Origin: Synechococcaceae cyanobacterium SM2_3_2
Lineage (GTDB): Bacteria; Cyanobacteriota; Cyanobacteriia; Thermostichales; Thermostichaceae
Direction: 5' to 3'
Length of the DNA: 51,932 nt
Assembly (NCBI GenBank): GCA_012031565.1
Contig: JAAUUM010000004.1
Location: 1-51,932 of the forward strand
Made by a program: the position numbers and the translations under genes. Of this stretch, positions 46,236-51,932 are shown one piece after another (position 1 is the stretch's first letter; each line of letters starts with the position of its first letter). Under the pieces are notes generated by a model. It ran no database searches and had not been told where the DNA came from. It was given only the letters and a program-made list of their open reading frames with translations.

Positions 46236-47465
46236 CTATTTGAGGATTTTGGAAACCACACCAGCGCCCACAGTCCGTCCCCCTTCGCGGATAGCAAAGC
46301 GCATCCCTTGCTCGATGGCAATGGGCTGGATCAGCTCCACCGTCATCTTGATCCGGTCACCAGGCATCACCATCTCAGGTTGAGAGCCATCATCAGCGGT
46401 GAAGGCCGCAATGGTGCCCGTCACATCGGTGGTACGGACGTAGAACTGAGGCCGATAGCCGGAGAAGAACGGGGTATGACGGCCACCTTCTTCTTTCTTG
46501 AGGATGTAGACCTCAGACTCAAAGTTGGTGTGAGGGGTGATGGACTTGGGCTTAGCAATCACCATGCCGCGCTCAATATCGGTCTTCTGGATCCCACGCA
46601 ACAGGATGCCGATGTTGTCACCTGCCATCCCTTCCTCCAGGCTCTTCTGGAACATTTCCAGACCTGTGACGGTGGTGGAGCGGGTGTCTGCCAAGCCAAC
46701 CAGCTCAACGGTTTCACCAATTTTGACCTTGCCACGCTCAATCCGACCGGTCGCCACAGTACCACGCCCCGTGATGGAGAACACATCTTCCACCGCCATC
46801 AAGAAGGGCTTATCAATATCTCGCTCGGGAGTAGGGATATAGGAGTCAACGGCATCCATTAACTCATAAATCTTGTCCACCCACGGATCCTCTCCCCGCT
46901 TGGTGGTGGGAGCAGCGCCAACTTTTTCCAGCGCCCTCAGAGCAGAACCTTTGACGATGGGGATATCATCGCCAGGGAAGTCATACAGGGAGAGCAACTC
47001 CCGCACTTCTAGCTCCACCAATTCGAGGAGTTCTTCGTCATCCACCATGTCTTCTTTGTTCAAAAAGACCACCAAGTTGGGAACACCCACCTGACGAGCT
47101 AATAGAATGTGCTCACGAGTCTGGGGCATCGGGCCATCAGCGGCAGACACCACCAGGATCCCGCCATCCATCTGGGCCGCACCCGTGATCATGTTCTTCA
47201 CGTAGTCAGCGTGGCCAGGGCAATCCACGTGGGCATAGTGACGGTTCTCGGTTTCATATTCCACGTGGGCGGTATTGATCGTGATGCCCCGAGCTTTCTC
47301 TTCGGGAGCTGCATCAATCTCGTCATACTTACGAGCTTTGGATTGGCCTAGCACCGATAGGGTGGTGGTGATCGCTGCTGTCAACGTGGTTTTGCCATGG
47401 TCAACGTGGCCGATGGTGCCGATGTTGACGTGGGGCTTATTTCTCTCAAACTTCGCACGTGCCAT
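46236..47465 (-). CDS. tuf: elongation factor Tu
   Basis: Delivers aminoacyl-tRNA to the ribosome. P-loop [15 protein letters not shown] near residue 18, effector [31 protein letters not shown] and the guanine-specificity [12 protein letters not shown]. 409 residues, as in cyanobacteria and plastids, with the short insertion typical of that group. Third translation-factor gene of the str operon, 128 bases after fusA. That spacer has a 7-bp inverted repeat (TGGGACA/TGTCCCA, 47521-47551). Confidence 0.99.
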   Translation of the reverse strand: MARAKFERNKPHVNIGTIGHVDHGKTTLTAAITTTLSVLGQSKARKYDEIDAAPEEKARGITINTAHVEYETENRHYAHVDCPGHADYVKNMITGAAQMDGGILVVSAADGPMPQTREHILLARQVGVPNLVVFLNKEDMVDDEELLELVELEVRELLSLYDFPGDDIPIVKGSALRALEKVGAAPTTKRGEDPWVDKIYELMDAVDSYIPTPERDIDKPFLMAVEDVFSITGRGTVATGRIERGKVKIGETVELVGLADTRSTTVTGLEMFQKSLEEGMAGDNIGILLRGIQKTDIERGMVIAKPKSITPHTNFESEVYILKKEEGGRHTPFFSGYRPQFYVRTTDVTGTIAAFTADDGSQPEMVMPGDRIKMTVELIQPIAIEQGMRFAIREGGRTVGAGVVSKILK

Positions 47466-47520
47466 TGTGTTTCTACTTCCTTCCTTCGTAAATCACATGA
47501 ACTAGTTGTCAGGGTGTCAA

Positions 47521-47551
47521 TGGGACAGTTGTCCTTAAGACGCTTGTCCCA
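47521..47551. other. inverted repeat in the fusA-tuf spacer
   Basis: TGGGACA at 47521-47527 and TGTCCCA at 47545-47551 can form a 7-bp stem with a 17-base loop. No T run follows on either strand, so attenuation, processing or mRNA stability are all possible roles. Confidence 0.3.
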
Positions 47552-47593
47552 GAGATAGACCCAAGTTAAAAGAGTAAACGCTAGATCGGGGGA

Positions 47594-49675
47594 TCAATCG
47601 TTACTCTTATTTTTGGAGATGATGGTTTCCGCAATGTTGCGGGGCACCTCTTCGTACTGGGAGAACTCCATAGTGAAGGTGCCACGACCCTGTGTCTTCG
47701 ATCGGATGTCGGTGGCATAGCCAAACATCTCAGACAAGGGCACCTTAGCGGTCACCTTGGAGAGACCTTCGTCAGTGGTCATCCCTTCCATCTGGCCGCG
47801 ACGGGAGTTGATATCTCCAATCACATCGCCAAGAAAGTCTTCAGGAACTTCCACTTCCACCTTCATCATCGGTTCCAGAATCACAGGAGCAGCGCGTTTG
47901 ACTGCTTCCTTCAACGCCATCGATCCGGCAATTTTGAAGGCCATCTCGTTGGAGTCAACATCGTGGTAGGAGCCATCGATCAAAGTGGCACGCACATCGA
48001 TCAAAGGATAGCCAGCCACAACACCGGATTCGCAAGCTTCCTTGATCCCCTGCTCTGCTGGGCCGACATATTCTTTGGGAACCACGCCACCGACGATCTT
48101 AGAAACAAATTCAAAGCCAGTACCAGGCTCGGTCGGCTCTAGGTCGATCACCACATGACCATACTGGCCACGGCCCCCACTCTGGCGAACAAACTTGCCC
48201 TCGATCTTGTTGACGGGCTTACGGATGGTTTCTCGATAGGCCACCTGGGGAGCACCCACGTTGGCTTCCACCTTAAATTCCCGCAGCATCCGATCCACCA
48301 GGATCTCAAGGTGTAGCTCGCCCATGCCGGAGATCACGGTTTGATTGGTTTCGGGATCCACCATGACTCGGAAGGTGGGATCCTCTTCGGACAAGGATTG
48401 CAGAGCTTTAGAGAGCTTATCCAAGTCCACCTTGGTCTTGGGCTCAACCGCCACCGAGATCACCGGTTCAGGAATGAACAGAGACTCTAGAATGATGGGG
48501 TTTTGTTCATCACAAAGTGTGTCGCCGGTGAAGGTATCCTTGAGGCCCAACACAGCCCCCAAGTCTCCAGCCCGCAGCTCATCCACCTCGATTCGGTCAT
48601 CGGCCCGCAGCAGGATTAACCGCGAGATCCGCTCTTTCTTGCTCTTGGTGGCGTTGTAGGCATAGGTACCCTTGGCCAGAACACCGGAGTACATACGAAC
48701 AAAGGTAAGACGGCCATAGGGATCCGCCATAATTTTGAATGCCAAAGCTGCCATTGGCTCATCATCAGAGGAGGTACGGGTGGTCTCGCTACCATCTGGC
48801 AAAATACCTTTGATGGCAGGGACTTCTGTAGGGTTGGGGAGGTAATCCACAACTGCATCCAATAGCCGCTGTACTCCTCTATTTTTGAAGGCAGAGCCGC
48901 AGAGCATGGGCATCATCTGCCCACTAATGGTGGCCTTACGAATCGCCAACATCAGCTCAGCTTCTGACAACTCTTCCTCGGCTAGATAGCGCTCCAGCAA
49001 ATTTTCATCAGTTTCAGCCACAGCCTCTAACAGGGCAGTGCGATACTCTGCCACCCGCTCCGCCACTTCGGCTGGGATCTCATCCGTGACTTGAATGTCG
49101 GTGCCCACATCGTTGGTATAGATGTAAGCCTTCATGGCCACCAAATCCACCAGTCCAGAGAACTGAGCTTCAGATCCGATAGGAATCTGGATCGGCACCG
49201 CGTTGGCCCGCAGGCGATCCCGTACCTGGTCTACCACTTTGTAGAAGTTGGCACCTGTGCGATCCATCTTATTGACAAAGCCGATGCGAGGAACTTTGTA
49301 TCGCTCAGCTTGTCGCCACACCGTTTCTGTCTGGGGCTGAACACCACCCACAGAGCAGAGAACTGCGATTACCCCGTCCAAAACCCGCATGGAACGTTCC
49401 ACCTCGATGGTGAAGTCCACGTGGCCAGGGGTATCGATGATATTGATGCGGTAATCTCGCCAATTGGTGGTGATGGCTGCAGCAGTGATAGTGATGCCGC
49501 GCTCACGTTCTTGGGCCATCCAATCCGTGACGGCGGTGCCCTCATGAACCTCGCCCATTTTGTGGATCATGCCCGAGTAGAACAGGATCCGCTCTGTGGT
49601 GGTGGTTTTGCCTGCATCAATGTGAGCCGCAATACCGATATTTCTGACTTTCTCCAGCGGAACCGAACGCGACAC
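47594..49675 (-). CDS. fusA: elongation factor G
   Basis: Translocase of the ribosome. P-loop [51 protein letters not shown] in blocks, and NKMDRTGA. The open frame extends to an ATG at 49702, but a strong AGGAGG lies five bases before a GTG at 49675. That GTG gives [14 protein letters not shown] at the N-terminus, as in other cyanobacterial EF-G (693 residues), so I use it. It lies between rpsG and tuf. Confidence 0.97.
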   Translation of the reverse strand: MSRSVPLEKVRNIGIAAHIDAGKTTTTERILFYSGMIHKMGEVHEGTAVTDWMAQERERGITITAAAITTNWRDYRINIIDTPGHVDFTIEVERSMRVLDGVIAVLCSVGGVQPQTETVWRQAERYKVPRIGFVNKMDRTGANFYKVVDQVRDRLRANAVPIQIPIGSEAQFSGLVDLVAMKAYIYTNDVGTDIQVTDEIPAEVAERVAEYRTALLEAVAETDENLLERYLAEEELSEAELMLAIRKATISGQMMPMLCGSAFKNRGVQRLLDAVVDYLPNPTEVPAIKGILPDGSETTRTSSDDEPMAALAFKIMADPYGRLTFVRMYSGVLAKGTYAYNATKSKKERISRLILLRADDRIEVDELRAGDLGAVLGLKDTFTGDTLCDEQNPIILESLFIPEPVISVAVEPKTKVDLDKLSKALQSLSEEDPTFRVMVDPETNQTVISGMGELHLEILVDRMLREFKVEANVGAPQVAYRETIRKPVNKIEGKFVRQSGGRGQYGHVVIDLEPTEPGTGFEFVSKIVGGVVPKEYVGPAEQGIKEACESGVVAGYPLIDVRATLIDGSYHDVDSNEMAFKIAGSMALKEAVKRAAPVILEPMMKVEVEVPEDFLGDVIGDINSRRGQMEGMTTDEGLSKVTAKVPLSEMFGYATDIRSKTQGRGTFTMEFSQYEEVPRNIAETIISKNKSND

Positions 49676-49948
49676 AGTAACCTCCTGAGGTCTACGCGAC
49701 AACTCAATGCTTGCTTTGCCGGGATGATTAGGATCCCAATTTGATTGGACTACCCTTGAACCGACAGCATCAAGTGATGAAGCATTGCTTTACAATTCTA
49801 GTGGACATTGAGACCGAAATTGTCAATTGGGGGCGCGATATGGGCCAGTGTTTGCCATGAGTGCTTCCACGAGGCTTTGATGCACTTTCCTGTCGGCAAG
49901 GTCGGATGGGAGTTGACTTGCGGAGCTGGTTTAAGGAACAACCCCCCT

Positions 49949-50419
49949 TTAGTAGCGATAGTGGGCAAAAGCTTTGTTTGCCTCAGCCATCCGGTGGGTT
50001 TCTTCACGACGACGAATGGTGTTACCCGTTTCGTTAGAGGCATCCAACAACTCGTTGGCTAACTTGGCAGACATTGTCTTACCGGGACGCTCCCGCGAAA
50101 AACGGGTGATCCAGCGCAGAGCCAAAGATGTGCCCCGATCGCCACGAACTTCGATGGGCACCTGATAGGTGGCACCACCCACCCGCCGAGCTTTGACCTC
50201 TACCATTGGAGTGGCGTTGCGGATGGCATTTTCTACCACCGTCAAAGGAGGGGTGCCAGTGCGTTCTTCAATCAGAGCCATCGCATCGTAGACAATGCGG
50301 GAGGCCACGGATCCCTTGCCATCCAGCATGATCTTGCGGGTTAGCATGGTCACTAATCGGCTACCGTACTTGGAATCGGCAGGAACATCACGTTGGGGGG
50401 CGCGGTTGCGGCGAGACAT
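49949..50419 (-). CDS. rpsG: 30S ribosomal protein S7
   Basis: [20 protein letters not shown].., [37 protein letters not shown] and the C-terminal [18 protein letters not shown]. 156 residues, normal. It organises the 3' domain of 16S rRNA and in some bacteria represses the str operon. Second gene of the operon. Confidence 0.99.
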   Translation of the reverse strand: MSRRNRAPQRDVPADSKYGSRLVTMLTRKIMLDGKGSVASRIVYDAMALIEERTGTPPLTVVENAIRNATPMVEVKARRVGGATYQVPIEVRGDRGTSLALRWITRFSRERPGKTMSAKLANELLDASNETGNTIRRREETHRMAEANKAFAHYRY

Positions 50420-50567
50420 AGGTCACTCAAGGAAGGGAGAGAACGTTGAATACTGGAGCGAAAAAGTTAAGTGAGATGGCCCAACTACTACAATGATGCA
50501 GAGGTGTGTCCGTCATATCTGGATGCAAATCTCATGAAGATTGGGAATCCCTTTGACCTGTTAGGGC

Positions 50568-50981
50568 TTACTTCTTTTTGCCTTTGGCGGCAGCAGCAGC
50601 GGCGGCACCGGGCTTGGGTCGTTTGGCTCCATATTTGGAACGCCCTTGCAAACGATCTTTAACTCCAGAAGCATCCAGAGTGCCCCGAATGATGTGATAG
50701 CGCACACCGGGCAAATCTTTGACCCGACCCCCTCTGATCATCACCACAGAGTGCTCTTGCAGATTGTGGCCGATGCCGGGAATGTAAGCTGTCACCTCAA
50801 AGCCAGAGGTCAAACGAACCCGCGCCACTTTGCGGAGGGCTGAATTGGGTTTTTTGGGAGTGGTGGTGTAAACTCGGGTGCAAACCCCGCGGCGTTGGGG
50901 GCAAGCTTTGAGCGCAGGAGACTTGGTCTTGCGCTCCGCAACACTCCGTTCCTCCCGTATCAGTTGTTGGATAGTCGGCAT
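50568..50981 (-). CDS. rpsL: 30S ribosomal protein S12
   Basis: [20 protein letters not shown].., [32 protein letters not shown] in blocks, and [13 protein letters not shown]. The streptomycin-site region [12 protein letters not shown] has the wild-type lysines. 137 residues, about 13 more than usual, owing to an alanine/lysine-rich tail ([12 protein letters not shown]). First gene of the str operon. Confidence 0.99.
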   Translation of the reverse strand: MPTIQQLIREERSVAERKTKSPALKACPQRRGVCTRVYTTTPKKPNSALRKVARVRLTSGFEVTAYIPGIGHNLQEHSVVMIRGGRVKDLPGVRYHIIRGTLDASGVKDRLQGRSKYGAKRPKPGAAAAAAAKGKKK

Positions 50982-51006
50982 GGTGGTTGGGTTCTGGTAA
51001 GTCTTC

Positions 51007-51091
51007 GCTAGATTTTTAGCTAGATTTGCATGGGATCAGTAGGAGCTAGGCTAAGGAGCCGCATGACGTGATTAGAACAAGTCAACAAGTC
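51007..51091. repeat. two short tandem duplications in the str operon leader
   Basis: GCTAGATTTTTA (51007-51018) is followed by GCTAGATTTGCA (51019-51030). Further on, AACAAGTC occurs twice in tandem (51076-51083, 51084-51091). Both lie in the transcribed leader or just inside the promoter of rpsL. Confidence 0.8.
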
Positions 51092-51140
51092 AATACAGGC
51101 TTGCGATCACTATCAAAATGCGTGTTCGCATCGAAGATGG

Positions 51141-51170
51141 ATCCTAGCAAGGGCAAGGCAACCCTGTCAA
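51141..51170 (-). promoter_or_regulatory. candidate sigma-70-type promoter of the str operon
   Basis: On the minus strand TTGACA (51165-51170) and TAGGAT (51141-51146) are separated by 18 bases, close to consensus. Transcription would start near 51134 and give a leader of about 150 bases before rpsL. The -10 overlaps a GGATCC core. Confidence 0.5.
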
Positions 51171-51217
51171 TTCTGTTTAAGATTAGCTGTTTTTAAGGTA
51201 TTGCTGCGGGCTCAATC

Positions 51218-51739
51218 GTGCCGACCTACACCCAAACCATTGAGATTGCCGCATCGTTGGCGCAGGTGGATCGCTGCCTGACGGATCCCACACTGATGCA
51301 CCGTTGGCTCAATCCTCTACTCCGCTGCGAGGCCGTGGGATCCTGGAGTGATCAAGTGGGGAGCCAGTTTCGATTTTTGATTGGGATCCCGTTGTGGCAA
51401 CCTGTCTTGACCTGTGAGATTAGCTCGCGGGGCATCGAGACCGAGCAACGCTGGATCGAATGGAGTTTTGCGGGCTTCTTTGTTGGATCTGATCGGTGGC
51501 AGATGCAGTCTATGACCTCCATAGCCACCTCCATAGCGAAAGATGAGCGGGCTAAGGACAGTTCTAGCCCTTCTGAGATCACTAAACAGATCACTAAACT
51601 CATCAATAGCTTTGACTTTGAGATTCCCAATCCTCTGGTGAGTTGGGGGTTCAATGTGATGGCAGCGGGGCTGACTCAGAGCGATATGCAAGCGCAATTG
51701 CAACGACTTCAACAGGTGGCAGAAGCCCTATCCCCATGA
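51218..51739 (+). CDS. SRPBCC-family protein
   Basis: A START/Bet v 1-like fold expected to bind a lipid or other hydrophobic ligand: QTIEIAASLAQVDRCLTDPTLMHRWLNPLLRC in blocks, then WSFAGFFVGSDRWQMQ. 173 residues with GTG 51218 as start, no strong Shine-Dalgarno. It contains two in-frame 12-bp tandem duplications (51515-51538 giving TSIATSIA; 51576-51599 giving the repeat ITKQITKL), which insert extra residues in a loop region. The ligand is unknown. Confidence 0.7.
   Translation: MPTYTQTIEIAASLAQVDRCLTDPTLMHRWLNPLLRCEAVGSWSDQVGSQFRFLIGIPLWQPVLTCEISSRGIETEQRWIEWSFAGFFVGSDRWQMQSMTSIATSIAKDERAKDSSSPSEITKQITKLINSFDFEIPNPLVSWGFNVMAAGLTQSDMQAQLQRLQQVAEALSP
51515..51599. repeat. two in-frame 12-bp tandem duplications in a coding sequence
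   Basis: ACCTCCATAGCC/ACCTCCATAGCG (51515-51526, 51527-51538; one difference) and AGATCACTAAAC twice (51576-51587, 51588-51599; perfect). Both keep the reading frame of the SRPBCC gene. Confidence 0.95.
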
Positions 51740-51746
51740 TTTTGCC

Positions 51747-51932
51747 TCACATCGCGCTAGTGACAAGGGATCCCGCAATGGGCTGAACCTCTGGGGTGAG
51801 ATGGGCTTCCCACCTGCGGGCGGGTGCGGCGCGGCGGATATCTCGCCAAATCTGGGTGGCAGCTAGGGCACCATCAGCCACAGCGATGGAAACTTGACTT
51901 TGATCCCCACCTTGAGATCCCCCAGGGCAAAA
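51747..51932 (-). CDS. NAD(P)/FAD-dependent thioredoxin-reductase-like flavoprotein (C-terminal part)
   Basis: Only the last 61 residues are in the window; the gene enters from the right edge. The end reads GDQSQVSIAVADGALAATQI, then WRDIRRAAPARRWEAHL. The GDxxxxVxxAxADGALAA pattern is the FAD-binding C-terminal motif of thioredoxin-reductase-like proteins. Cyanobacteria have atypical members of this group without the redox cysteines; the cysteine region lies outside the window, so the subtype is open. Confidence 0.7.
   Translation of the reverse strand, partial: FCPGGSQGGDQSQVSIAVADGALAATQIWRDIRRAAPARRWEAHLTPEVQPIAGSLVTSAM

Noticed and set aside
1-51932. CRISPR array
   Set aside because: No regularly spaced direct repeats with unique spacers; only short tandem duplications and the dispersed palindrome were found.
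1-51932. tRNA, rRNA, tmRNA or RNase P RNA genes
   Set aside because: No T-loop plus acceptor pairing or conserved RNA core was recognised by eye in any spacer; a covariance-model scan would settle it.

Overview
The window comes from a cyanobacterial chromosome. Diagnostic genes are a Ycf37-type photosystem I assembly factor, a phycobilisome-fold protein, a cyAbrB-type regulator, cobalamin genes in cyanobacterial form, and a str operon (rpsL-rpsG-fusA-tuf-rpsJ). Almost the whole stretch carries an iterated palindrome, GGGATCCC (core GGATCC). It plays the role that HIP1 (GCGATCGC) plays in other cyanobacteria, and it fills the encoded proteins with G-I-P, R-D-P and G-S tripeptides. I cannot name the species from sequence alone.

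Layout. 0-11 kb: rbfA(-), a small ORF, a photolyase, a K+ channel split by a frameshift, an Ap4A-type Nudix hydrolase, an ammonium transporter fused to PAS and GGDEF domains(-), dps, ycf37, cobL/cobH(-) and a Uma2 nuclease-fold protein(-). 11-20 kb: cobO, acs(-, frameshifted), a BioD-like protein without a P-loop(-), a frameshifted lipoprotein(-), an EVE-domain protein(-), a sugar-nucleotide transferase coupled to a lone GvpL/F gene, a membrane protein, and wecB(-). 20-28 kb: aspS(-), ftsH(-), a phycobilisome-fold protein without its bilin cysteine, and uvrA. 28-30 kb: an AT-rich island free of GGATCC holds a complete type II restriction-modification set: an HTH controller with its own inverted-repeat operators, a C5-cytosine methyltransferase and a convergent PD-(D/E)XK protein, with an attC-like fold after the controller gene. 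30-39 kb: a frameshifted FdhF/YdeP-type molybdoenzyme(-), fmt, a TA-flanked MITE, bioY, an M28 peptidase, leuC(-), a 60-residue protein(-), a periplasmic solute-binding protein(-), and rplT/rpmI(-). 39-52 kb: cyAbrB(-), a DUF4384-like exported protein, a Wzx-type flippase, trpE(-), dapB(-), the str operon(-), an SRPBCC protein, and the end of a thioredoxin-reductase-like flavoprotein(-).

Two window-wide properties matter. First, four conserved genes are each broken by one missing base in a short homopolymer. In one, the missing base would restore a perfect GGGATCCC. Residual sequence error is therefore at least as likely as true gene decay. Second, about fifteen perfect or near-perfect tandem duplications of 8-17 bp lie almost all at gene ends, leaders or intergenic regions, and two are in frame inside one gene. 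This points to frequent short duplication by slippage.

The most system-like findings are the restriction-modification island with its controller operators and attC-like end, and the Amt-PAS-GGDEF protein, which should couple ammonium sensing to cyclic-di-GMP synthesis.
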